Source: Rickettsiales bacterium
GTDB lineage: Bacteria; Pseudomonadota; Alphaproteobacteria; Rs-D84
Direction: 5' to 3'
Length of the DNA stretch: 7,277 bases
Assembly (NCBI GenBank): GCA_031263295.1
Contig: JAISGC010000043.1
Location: 1-7,277 of the forward strand
Position 1 is the stretch's first letter. The number at the start of each line of letters is the position of its first letter. This document shows positions 1-5,348 of the stretch, in pieces. Both the position numbers and the translations under genes were made by a program. Under the pieces are notes generated by a model that was not told the origin of the DNA, searched no databases, and worked only from the letters and a program-made list of their open reading frames with translations.

Positions 1-422
1 TGATAACATATATTTTCGACGACATCGAGGGCCGCGGCGAGCAGCGGCAGAATGTCGTGATTCAGCGCGCGCCCATCGACACATACCGGGCCGCGCGGAA
101 CTTTCTGCGATTTTGGGAGCCGTCCGCCGCGATGCGGTTCGGATCCGAGCTCTGCCCGAATACTCTGGCGCGGCTGAAAAAAATGGAGATTCCGAGCTTT
201 CTGGTGAACGCGCAATTGTCCGACCGGGCCTATCGGCGGTGGAAGCTGATACGACGGTTCGCGCGGAAAATCACGCGGAACCTGACATTCGTATGGGCGG
301 CGGATAATTTGCAGACATTGCGTTTCGCGAATCTCGGCGCCAAGGATATTATGTCGCAGGATCTGCCCGGCGCGGGCAAGCCGCGCGAGATACTCTCGCG
401 GATAAGACAGATGATGAAATAA
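1..422 (+). CDS. waaA: WaaA/KdtA-type N-terminal glycosyltransferase domain, 5' end outside window
   Basis: The frame is open from base 3 to the TAA at 420-422, so the gene enters from the left; the GTG at 57 is only an internal codon. The visible 139 residues match the N-terminal domain of Kdo transferases, inner-membrane enzymes that add Kdo from CMP-Kdo to lipid A precursor. Supporting stretches are APIDTYRAARNFLRFWEP, then SELCPNTLARLKKMEIPSF (family form ESELWPN, with W replaced by C), then LVNAQLSDRAYRRW (family LVNARLSxRSxRRW) and a final RFANLGA. In full-length enzymes (about 420 residues) the LGA stretch leads into the CMP-Kdo-binding half. Here only 25 more residues follow LGA before the stop, and none resembles that half. 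It is either a stand-alone acceptor domain or a truncated gene. The family call is firm; activity is doubtful. Confidence 0.72.
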   Translation, partial: ITYIFDDIEGRGEQRQNVVIQRAPIDTYRAARNFLRFWEPSAAMRFGSELCPNTLARLKKMEIPSFLVNAQLSDRAYRRWKLIRRFARKITRNLTFVWAADNLQTLRFANLGAKDIMSQDLPGAGKPREILSRIRQMMK

Positions 423-429
423 GGTATGC

Positions 430-577
430 GCAATTCCCCTTCTCCCCTTTGGGGAGAAGGGGTGGCTCGCGGCGTAGCCGCGAGACGGGGTAATGGGGAG
501 CTGATTTATTTTCACCCTTACCCCGTCGTCCGCCTTCGGCGGCCGCCACCCCTTCCCCTCCGGGGAAGGGGAATCGC
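430..577. repeat. Imperfect long palindromic intergenic repeat with nested hairpins
   Basis: The stretch begins 7 bases after the stop of the WaaA-like gene. The left half (430-498) and the reverse complement of the right half (about 514-577) align along most of their length. Each half has its own inner hairpin: CCCCTTCTCCCC/GGGGAGAAGGGG at 436-462 and CCCCTTCCCC/GGGGAAGGGG at 549-571. Each also has a GC-rich second hairpin (CTCGCGGC..GCCGCGAG around 474-493 on the left, CCGCC..GGCGG around 530-543 on the right) and a shared GACGGGGTAA-type segment. The centre, about 499-514, is AT-rich. The arms differ by paired changes in the hairpins. It looks like a dispersed palindromic element. No long T run follows, so terminator function is uncertain. 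Confidence 0.75.
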
Positions 578-594
578 GCTCTGGAATAATCCCC

Positions 595-623
595 TTGAAC
601 GCCGGGCGGATTTCTTGTATGCT
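595..623 (+). promoter_or_regulatory. Sigma70-type promoter of the helicase gene
   Basis: TTGAAC at 595-600 and TATGCT at 618-623 are separated by exactly 17 bases, which fits the housekeeping sigma consensus. Seven bases after the -10 box is G631, the first base of a GTG codon in the helicase frame. The predicted transcription start therefore coincides with the start codon. The in-frame TTG at 595 and ATG at 619 are parts of the -35 and -10 boxes and are unlikely starts. Confidence 0.6.
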
Positions 624-630
624 CGCGCCT

Positions 631-1905
631 GTGTCGGAACAACCTGTCATCTTAAACGAGACCCAATTGCGCGCGCTGGATGCAATCGAAAGCGGCCGCG
701 ACAACGCACTTATTCTGGGCAGCGCCGGGACCGGAAAATCCACCTTCGTCCAATACCTTAAAAACGCGAGCGCGAAAAAAATAATCTGCGCGTGTCCGAC
801 CGCGGTGTCCGCGCTCAATATCGGCGGCCAGACAATTCATTCTATGTTCCAAATCGCGCCGCGTGATTTCATATTGCCGGACTTTCTGAAACTGGCCGCG
901 AAACCGCGTAATGTTTTGGCGAACGCGGATCTCCTTATAATAGACGAGATTTCGATGGTGTCGCCGGACTTGCTCGACGCGATGGACATTCTGGCGCGGA
1001 TGGCGCGCAAAAACGGAAATCCGTTCGGCGGATTGCAGGTCTTGGCCATCGGCGATTTGTTCCAATTGCCGCCTGTTATCACGCGCGCGGCCGAGCCTTT
1101 TTACGAGCAGGAATACGGCAGCAAGAACGCATACTTTTTCGATTCGCACGCATACAAGCGCGCGAACTTTTCGCAGTTTTCGTTCGATTTCGTCTATCGG
1201 CAATCCGATACCGAATTGCTGAAAAACCTGAACGATTTGCGGCGCGGCTATTCGCCCGACGCTTTGCAATTTTTCAACGGCCTTAAAATCGCGGACGACG
1301 AGCGTCGGAAAAATGCCGTCATAATAACACCGTTTCGCGCGGTTGCGGACAACATCAATGCGGCGCGCCTGCGCGAACTCTCGTCGCCGGAGGTCTTGTA
1401 TCGCGGCAGCATCACGGGCGACTTTGTCGGCGGCGATAAACTGCCCGCGCCGGAGGAACTCTTGTTGAAAGTCGGCGCGTTGGTTGTATTCGTCAGGAAC
1501 GATGCCGGCAAACATCGCTGGCACAACGGGTCGATGGGCATAGTGCGCGAACTTGGCCGCGTGATAAAAGTCGAATTGCTCGGCACGCATGAAATCGTCG
1601 AGGTCAAGCCCGAGAAATGGGAGAAAATCGAATACCGCCGCGGCGAGGATGAAAAGCTGGAAGAAAAAGAAATCGGCGCATACACGCAGTTTCCGCTGAT
1701 GCTGGGATACGCGATGACGATTCACAAGGCGCAGGGAAAAACGCTCGATGCGGTCGTCGTCGATATTTCGCGCGGGGCGTTCGCGCACGGGCAAACCTAT
1801 GTCGCGCTGTCGCGCACGCGGTCGGCCGCCGACATTCATATCAACACGCCGCTGTCCGACCGCGATGTGATTTTCGATCAGAGGATAATTGATTTCTGTT
1901 CTTGA
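631..1905 (+). CDS. PIF1-like superfamily 1 DNA helicase
   Basis: Predicted 424-residue ATP-dependent 5'-3' DNA helicase of the PIF1/RecD2 branch, a family that unwinds forks, R-loops and G-quadruplexes. Motifs appear in order: GSAGTGKST (Walker A, about residue 30), CPTAVSALNIGGQTIHSMF (motif Ia, 55-73), LLIIDEISMV (Walker B, 101-110), GDLFQLPPV (motif III, 141-149), FVYRQSD (motif IV, 187-193), LMLGYAMTIHKAQGKTL (motif V, 356-372) and GQTYVALSRTR (motif VI, 387-397). The last two form a UvrD_C_2-type C-terminal region. No accessory domain is fused, so this is a minimal helicase. GTG 631 is chosen as start because the promoter occupies the upstream TTG and ATG; the alternative ATG 619 would add four residues. 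No Shine-Dalgarno is visible. It appears monocistronic, with a hairpin terminator 20 bases after the stop. Confidence 0.9.
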   Translation: MSEQPVILNETQLRALDAIESGRDNALILGSAGTGKSTFVQYLKNASAKKIICACPTAVSALNIGGQTIHSMFQIAPRDFILPDFLKLAAKPRNVLANADLLIIDEISMVSPDLLDAMDILARMARKNGNPFGGLQVLAIGDLFQLPPVITRAAEPFYEQEYGSKNAYFFDSHAYKRANFSQFSFDFVYRQSDTELLKNLNDLRRGYSPDALQFFNGLKIADDERRKNAVIITPFRAVADNINAARLRELSSPEVLYRGSITGDFVGGDKLPAPEELLLKVGALVVFVRNDAGKHRWHNGSMGIVRELGRVIKVELLGTHEIVEVKPEKWEKIEYRRGEDEKLEEKEIGAYTQFPLMLGYAMTIHKAQGKTLDAVVVDISRGAFAHGQTYVALSRTRSAADIHINTPLSDRDVIFDQRIIDFCS

Positions 1906-1911
1906 TTCCAG

Positions 1912-2118
1912 AGCCAAAACCAAAACAAAAAATCCCAAAGGGATTTTTTGTCATTCCCGCGCAGGCGGGAATAGGGCTCTAAACCTTACCTTTCAACATA
2001 CTTGCTTTTCCGATTACATTTGTAATTGAAACAAGTTTTTTGTTATAAAGTTAAAAGCCCTATCCCCGCCTGCGCGGGGATGACAAAAGTTTGTTTCACA
2101 AACTTTTGTTTTGGTTAC
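1912..2118. mobile_element. MITE-like folded repeat, copy 1 (without outer ends)
   Basis: This stretch aligns from end to end with the inner part of the element at 6542-6791. The order is AGCCAAAACCAAAAC, a perfect hairpin (1925-1951), the hairpin ATTCCCGC/GCGGGAAT (1953-1972), TAGGGCTCTAAACCTT, a central ACTTG..CAAGT stem (2000-2004 with 2032-2036), TTATAA, AAAGCCCT, the hairpin ATCCCCGC/GCGGGGAT (2062-2081), a perfect hairpin (2084-2108) and GTTTTGGTTA. The two halves are inverted copies, so the whole can fold into one long arm. The outer GGGACTTATATAC ends seen in copy 2 are absent or decayed. It contains no coding sequence and would need a transposase supplied elsewhere. Confidence 0.75.
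1925..1951 (+). terminator. Intrinsic terminator of the helicase gene, formed by the repeat
   Basis: AAAAAATCCC (1927-1936), loop AAA and GGGATTTTTT (1940-1949) form a perfect 10-bp stem. It extends by C1926-G1950 and A1925-T1951 to 12 bp, and the descending arm carries a run of six T. It begins 20 bases after the helicase stop. It is the left subterminal hairpin of the MITE-like element, so the repeat appears to have been taken over as terminator. Its stem is GC-poor (3 GC pairs plus one outer), so efficiency may be moderate. Confidence 0.55.
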
Positions 2119-2134
2119 GGTTATATTTTTTACC

Positions 2135-2163
2135 TTGCAATAATTTTATGAAATTATTATAAT
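2135..2163 (+). promoter_or_regulatory. Near-consensus promoter of the small RNA gene
   Basis: TTGCAA at 2135-2140, a 17-base spacer and TATAAT at 2158-2163 make the strongest sigma70-type promoter in the window. The predicted start is about 2169-2171 (GGA). No plausible open reading frame with a ribosome site follows at a suitable distance, while a terminator lies about 90 bases downstream. Confidence 0.65.
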
Positions 2164-2169
2164 CACCTG

Positions 2170-2281
2170 GAACCAAGTTGGGAAACTTGCGTTCGGGCTG
2201 TGAGAAGCTCATAAATAAGCGGCGCGCGTTTTGCGCCGTAATCCGAGCGTAAAAAATTGCGGCCGTTCGGTCGCGTTTTTT
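2170..2281 (+). ncRNA. Putative structured small RNA, about 112 nt, family not recognised
   Basis: The unit is bounded by a near-consensus promoter and an intrinsic terminator. Visible folding: hairpin 1, CAAGTT-GGGA-AACTTG (2174-2189), with a GNRA tetraloop; a closing stem CGTTCGG (2190-2196) with CCGAGCG (2243-2249), one G-U pair; inside it, TGTGAG-AAG-CTCATA (2200-2214, one G-U pair) and CGGCGC/GCGCCG (2220-2225 with 2233-2238); then the terminator hairpin. This gives a three-way junction flanked by two hairpins. I do not see the signature motifs of 4.5S RNA, tmRNA, RNase P or a canonical 6S bubble. A 63-codon frame on the opposite strand overlaps but has no coding support. It could be a regulatory RNA or the leader of the 2510 gene with a terminator between. 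Confidence 0.5.
2256..2281 (+). terminator. Intrinsic terminator of the small RNA
   Basis: GCGGCC (2259-2264), loop GTTC and GGTCGC (2269-2274) pair with one G-U, extendable by T2258-G2275. Six T residues follow (2276-2281), and an A run lies on the upstream side. This is a classic GC stem plus U tract. Confidence 0.7.
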
Positions 2282-2509
2282 ATGCAACTCCCGTTATGGT
2301 CGGGGGGCCGTGTCGAGCGATCTTCACGGAATCATTCTTATTTATGATTTCTCAACCCACCCGACCCGTCTTCGCGCCTTCGGCGCTACGCCGGGCTTGC
2401 GCCCAAAAGTTTCCCGACGAAGCCGTGCCTTCCGCGCGGTGTTCCCCTCCAAAGGAGGGGAACACCAGTCGGAAGGCATCGCGCAAAAAACAAAACAGGG
2501 AGAAAAGAA
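2282..2509 (+). other. Structured intergenic stretch upstream of the cysteine-rich gene
   Basis: No gene is supported here. It contains short potential hairpins in a row: CTCCCG/CGGGGG (about 2287-2305), CCGTG/CACGG (2308-2329), AATCAT/ATGATT (2330-2349), GCGCC-TTC-GGCGC (2374-2386) and GGGC-TTGC-GCCC (2393-2404). The larger palindrome at 2426-2478 follows. A TATGAT at 2343-2348 could be a -10 box, but no good -35 precedes it at 16-18 bases. The region may be the 5' leader of the 2510 gene or an accumulation of repeats. Confidence 0.4.
2426..2478. repeat. 53-base palindrome with two perfect stems
   Basis: The outer stem is TGCCTTCCG (2426-2434) with CGGAAGGCA (2470-2478). A symmetrical 3x3 internal loop (CGC and AGT) follows. 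The inner stem is GGTGTTCCCCTCC (2438-2450) with GGAGGGGAACACC (2454-2466), closed by an AAA loop. All 22 pairs are Watson-Crick. It ends 31 bases before the ATG at 2510. No T tract follows on the + strand, so a dispersed palindromic repeat or an RNA stability element is more likely than a terminator. Confidence 0.8.
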
Positions 2510-2992
2510 ATGAAAAAGTTCAATTTACAAAGTGCAAAGTTCAATGGGGGCTTGCGAAAAGGCATCAGAGCATTCGGCAGGCTGTCATTGAACTTTGCAA
2601 TTTGCACTTTGCTAATTTGCGGCGCCCGCGCGGCAAAGCTGTGTCAGGCGACGCCGCCAAGCTGGGGCCTTTCGGTCGAAGGCGGCGGATTCGTCGATCT
2701 CGGAACCGGGTGCTCGAACACCGTCTCGACGGCAAACTGCATCGGCGTTTATCATAAGATTCGGGCCTTTCGCACCGCAGCCGCGTGCTCCTATGGCGCG
2801 ACGACGACCGCGGGCGAACCGGGCGCCGCCGGGAGCGACGGCGGAACCTGGTGCAGGTTGCAGAATCGGAAAACCTGGGTATGCACCGCGGGAACCTATC
2901 TTCCCGCGGCGAGCGAACGAATCTGCGGCGAGTTTTATTCGGCGATCAGCAACAAGCCCGATTTAATCGCGATTATGTTTTCTGCGATTTGA
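2510..2992 (+). CDS. Small exported cysteine-rich protein of unknown function
   Basis: 160 residues; family not recognised. It starts at ATG 2510 with the only clear Shine-Dalgarno in the window, AGGGAGA at 2497-2503, seven bases from the ATG. The first 25 residues are basic, then LSLNFAICTLLICGARA (residues 25-41) forms a hydrophobic core ending in A-x-A, a plausible Sec signal peptide cut after Ala41. The mature part is Gly/Ala/Thr-rich and has seven cysteines (45, 68, 77, 93, 115, 125, 139), suggesting periplasmic or extracellular disulfides. A GEPGAAGSDGGTWC segment lies at 102-115. The tail (DLIAIMFSAI) is hydrophobic. It ends 56 bases before dacA, which has its own promoter. The long n-region and the repeat-built signal codons are odd. 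A surface or pilin-like protein is possible, but no family motif proves it. Confidence 0.6.
   Translation: MKKFNLQSAKFNGGLRKGIRAFGRLSLNFAICTLLICGARAAKLCQATPPSWGLSVEGGGFVDLGTGCSNTVSTANCIGVYHKIRAFRTAAACSYGATTTAGEPGAAGSDGGTWCRLQNRKTWVCTAGTYLPAASERICGEFYSAISNKPDLIAIMFSAI
2521..2620. repeat. Inverted repeat with heptamer repeats inside the signal-peptide codons
   Basis: The left arm (2521-2546) contains ACAAAGTGCAAAGTTCAATG. The right arm (2586-2620) contains the complementary CATTGAACTTTGCA and TTTGCACTTTG, with small gaps. The right arm is itself a run of near-identical heptamers: CTTTGCA (2593-2599), ATTTGCA (2600-2606), CTTTGCT (2607-2613), then A and ATTTGC (2615-2620). These codons encode the hydrophobic core of the signal peptide. 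Confidence 0.7.
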
Positions 2993-3012
2993 CGAGCTCT
3001 TTATGTTGCCGA

Positions 3013-3041
3013 TTGATTTTTGCGGCGCGCGATGCTATGGT
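3013..3041 (+). promoter_or_regulatory. Sigma70-type promoter of dacA
   Basis: TTGATT at 3013-3018, a 17-base spacer and TATGGT at 3036-3041. Seven bases (3042-3048) separate the -10 box from the ATG at 3049, so the transcript should begin at or within a base of the start codon. The geometry is identical to that of the helicase promoter at 595-623. Confidence 0.6.
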
Positions 3042-3048
3042 TGCCGTA

Positions 3049-4203
3049 ATGAAAAAAATTATCGCATTGCTTTTTATTGCTACGGCGGCGCGGGCCGATT
3101 TTTCCGGCCCGGCGAAGTCCTGGTATCTGGTCGATTATCAATCGGGCCAGTCAATCGCCGCCAAGACCGAGGACGATCTGATGGTGCCGAGCTCGATGGT
3201 CAAGCTGATGACCGCCGAGCTTGCGTTCGACGCCTTGCGCGACGGGCGGCTAAAATTATCGGACAAGCTGGTTGTCTCGCGCAATGCGGATTACCGCGCG
3301 CCTGCGCTCGCGGGCGCGACGCGGATTTGTCTTGAAGAGGGCCAGACCATCACGGCCGAGGATGCGATAACCGGAATGATTGTCGTCTCCGGCGGCGACG
3401 GCGCGATAGTCTTGGCCGAGCGGCTCGCGGGAAGCGAGGCCGCGTTTGTTCAGCAAATGAATACACGCGCGAAAGAAATCGGAATGGAATATACTTCGTT
3501 CGGAAACGCCAGCGGGCTGCCCGATCCGGATAATCTGTCGACCTCGCGCGAGTTGGCGATGCTCGGCGCGCACATAATGAAAAACTATCCCGAATATTTG
3601 CACTTTTTTAAGGTGCGCAGATTCGAGTTTATCAATCCGCTGTCTGATGCCTGCCGCGTCTGGGCGAAATCGCACGCGATAAATTACAATAAATTGCTCT
3701 TTATAATGGGCGGCGCGGAGGGCCTGAAAACGGGGCACACCGGGCGCGGCGGATACGGCGTCGTCGCGGCGGCCAAAAGGCGCGACCGGCGCCTGATTGC
3801 CGTCATCAACGGGATGTCCGCGAAGAATCACGACGCGCTCGCGGCCGAGGCCAAGCGCATTTTGGAATACGGATTCGAGAACTCGTTCAACCACCCGATA
3901 AAATCGTCGGTCGATGTCCCGGTCTGGTATGGCCGGACCGCGCGCGTCCAGAGCGCGACCAAGGAGCCGTTTGTTCTGACATTCGAGAACGGGACGAAGC
4001 TCGACGGCCTGCGCGTCGTCGCGCTGGTCAAGAACGACATCACGGCGCCGGTCGCGAAGGGCCAGGTTGTCGGCCGCGTCGCCGCGTTTCTGAACGGGCG
4101 CGAGATAAAGTCCGCGCCGTTGCTCGCGGCCGCGGATGTCGGCCGCGTGCGATTCTTCGGACGGATGTTTCGGAATCTGAAATATTTATTGACGGGGAAA
4201 TGA
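3049..4203 (+). CDS. dacA: D-alanyl-D-alanine carboxypeptidase (PBP5/DacA family, S11)
   Basis: 384 residues. A low-molecular-weight penicillin-binding protein that trims the terminal D-Ala from peptidoglycan pentapeptides in the periplasm. MKKIIALLFIATAARA is a short Sec signal peptide, cut before Asp17. The SxxK nucleophile motif is S49-M-V-K52, and KTGHT is at 227-231. The SxN motif position reads S114-G-G116, where family members such as E. coli PBP5 have SGN, so the active-site Asn is missing. A PBP5_C-like beta domain spans about 285-365, and the C-terminus VRFFGRMFRNLKYLLTGK resembles the amphipathic membrane anchor of PBP5. A longer in-frame start at 2785 is rejected because it overlaps the upstream gene and would bury the signal peptide. 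No Shine-Dalgarno is seen; a leaderless mRNA is expected. The fold is certain; full catalytic competence is not. Confidence 0.92.
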   Translation: MKKIIALLFIATAARADFSGPAKSWYLVDYQSGQSIAAKTEDDLMVPSSMVKLMTAELAFDALRDGRLKLSDKLVVSRNADYRAPALAGATRICLEEGQTITAEDAITGMIVVSGGDGAIVLAERLAGSEAAFVQQMNTRAKEIGMEYTSFGNASGLPDPDNLSTSRELAMLGAHIMKNYPEYLHFFKVRRFEFINPLSDACRVWAKSHAINYNKLLFIMGGAEGLKTGHTGRGGYGVVAAAKRRDRRLIAVINGMSAKNHDALAAEAKRILEYGFENSFNHPIKSSVDVPVWYGRTARVQSATKEPFVLTFENGTKLDGLRVVALVKNDITAPVAKGQVVGRVAAFLNGREIKSAPLLAAADVGRVRFFGRMFRNLKYLLTGK

Positions 4204-4260
4204 GAATAAGACTAAAAAATGCAAAACTTATTTTTAGAAAAATAGACAACATAAAAGCGA

Positions 4261-4366
4261 GCGTCATCCCGGCGAAGGCCGGGATCCATTGCCCGAAGGT
4301 CTGTTGTAATTTATAAGTTAAGATTTGCGTGAAAGCAGTGGATCCCGGCCTTCGCCGGGATGACGC
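4261..4366. repeat. Palindromic repeat with 32-bp inverted arms
   Basis: Arms 4261-4292 and 4335-4366 are reverse complements with a single mismatch (CCATTGC against CCACTGC). Each arm contains its own hairpin, ATCCCGGC/GCCGGGAT, preceded by GCGTC. The 42-base centre is AT-rich and non-coding. The arms resemble the GTCAT-CCC-G core of the MITE-like elements but with a different stem and a GGATCCA extension, so this is a separate but related family. It lies between dacA and holB, flanked by AT-rich DNA. No clear target duplication is visible. Confidence 0.8.
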
Positions 4367-4424
4367 TTGTTATTATGTGATTGCATAATAAAGAAAGCTG
4401 TAATAAGATAATTGCTATAAATAA

Positions 4425-5348
4425 ATGGCGCCGAAAAAAAAAGAATCTTTAATCGAACTGCCGCGGCCGATTGACGCGAATGCCGTCGTCGGGCATACCG
4501 CGGCGCGCCGCGCGTTTCTTGACGCGTGGAGCGAGCGCGATTCGCGCGGCATTCATCCGGCGTGGATTCTGACGGGGCCGAAGGGCATCGGCAAGGCGAC
4601 TCTCGCATACGATTTGGCGCGCAAAATATTTTCCGATATTTTCGGGCGCGATGTGTCGGAGCAGATGCGTCAGGGCGGGATCGGCGATTTGTTCGTCATC
4701 GACTTGGAGCATCAGGAAGACAAAGCGCGGAAATCTATTTCGGTCGAAGCGGTCCGCGCGACGATTGAGAAATTGCAGATGTCGTCTATGTCGGAATCTT
4801 GGCGCGTTGTGATTTTGGATTCAATCGACGAGTTGTCCGCCGGGACCGCGAACGCTTTATTGAAGACTTTGGAAGAGCCGCCCGCGAAAACGATTTTCTT
4901 TATCGTCGCGCATTCCTTGGAAAAAGTTCTGCCCACAATCCGCAGCCGCGCGCGCGTCGAAAAGTTGCGCCCGCTGTCGCCGATGGAGCTTCGCGAAATC
5001 GGAATGACCATTTTGCCGGGGCGCGAAATATCGCCGGAGTTGGCGAAGATTTCGGGCGGCAGTTTCGGCGTCGTCGCGAACCTGATTGCGACGGGCGCCG
5101 ACGGCTTGTTCGCGCGGGCGCGCGCCGTTGTTTCAAGCGGGGCGTCGAACGCGGCGGATTTTCTGGCTCTCGCAAAATCCTTCGCGGCGGCGCCGGAAAA
5201 TATGGGCGTCCTTTTGGACCTGATTCATGAGATCGGCGCGGCCGAATTGTATCCGATTGCGGCGCGCGAAATCGAGCGGATGACCGCATTGCACATCGAC
5301 CCGGAGACGACCGCGTTCAAGATTATAACCGAGATTGCGAAATGCTGA
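4425..5348 (+). CDS. holB: DNA polymerase III subunit delta' (clamp loader)
   Basis: 307 residues, AAA+ family. Delta' is part of the clamp loader that places the beta sliding clamp on primed DNA. Seen in order: VVGHTAARRAFLDAW (21-35), Walker A-like GPKGIGKAT (51-59), the Walker B region VVILDSIDEL (128-137) followed by NALLKTLEEPPAKTIFFIVAH (143-163), and the arginine-finger segment TIRSRAR (171-177). The family form is SRC; Cys is replaced by Ala, but Arg175 is kept. The four-cysteine zinc module of the E. coli protein is absent, as I expect for alphaproteobacteria. The C-terminal third (about 185-307) is less conserved. First gene of a three-gene operon; its stop overlaps tatD by 7 bases. 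The upstream region is AT-rich (TATAAA at 4416-4421, GATAAT at 4407-4412) with no Shine-Dalgarno, and the promoter is not clear. In many alphaproteobacteria tmk lies between dacA and holB; here it does not. Confidence 0.9.
   Translation: MAPKKKESLIELPRPIDANAVVGHTAARRAFLDAWSERDSRGIHPAWILTGPKGIGKATLAYDLARKIFSDIFGRDVSEQMRQGGIGDLFVIDLEHQEDKARKSISVEAVRATIEKLQMSSMSESWRVVILDSIDELSAGTANALLKTLEEPPAKTIFFIVAHSLEKVLPTIRSRARVEKLRPLSPMELREIGMTILPGREISPELAKISGGSFGVVANLIATGADGLFARARAVVSSGASNAADFLALAKSFAAAPENMGVLLDLIHEIGAAELYPIAAREIERMTALHIDPETTAFKIITEIAKC

Noticed and set aside
426..761. Plus-strand frame across the palindromic repeat
   Set aside because: The protein is a translation of GC-rich hairpins and runs into the helicase gene in the wrong frame.
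652..1938. Long open frame (428 codons) on the minus strand across the helicase gene
   Set aside because: It lies antisense to a gene with all PIF1 motifs, its protein is Arg/Val-rich with no domain pattern, and it arises from the GC-skewed codons of the real gene.
1912..2118. CRISPR array from the repeated hairpins
   Set aside because: The repeats are inverted rather than regularly spaced direct repeats, and there are no spacers.
2170..2281. Identity of the small RNA as 4.5S, 6S, tmRNA or RNase P RNA
   Set aside because: None of the invariant motifs of these RNAs is visible, and length and folding do not match; left as unknown.
2096..2287. 63-codon minus-strand frame across the small RNA region
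   Set aside because: It begins inside the terminator, ends inside the mobile repeat, has no ribosome site and no recognisable protein pattern.
2257..2757. Plus-strand frame covering the structured intergenic region
   Set aside because: It runs through terminators and palindromes, starts inside a hairpin and has an Arg-rich low-complexity product; the gene at 2510 in another frame has a Shine-Dalgarno and a signal peptide.
2785..3048. Upstream extension of the carboxypeptidase frame to 2785
   Set aside because: It overlaps the cysteine-rich gene in another frame, yields an Arg-rich low-complexity N-terminus and buries a clear signal peptide that starts at 3049.
4210..4236. Terminator after dacA (CTAAAAA..TTTTTAG)
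   Set aside because: A 7-bp almost purely AT stem with a 13-base loop is too weak to support.
4381..4421. Promoter of holB
   Set aside because: TATAAA lies only 3 bases before the ATG, and GATAAT at 4407-4412 has no -35 box at 16-18 bases, so no promoter is claimed.
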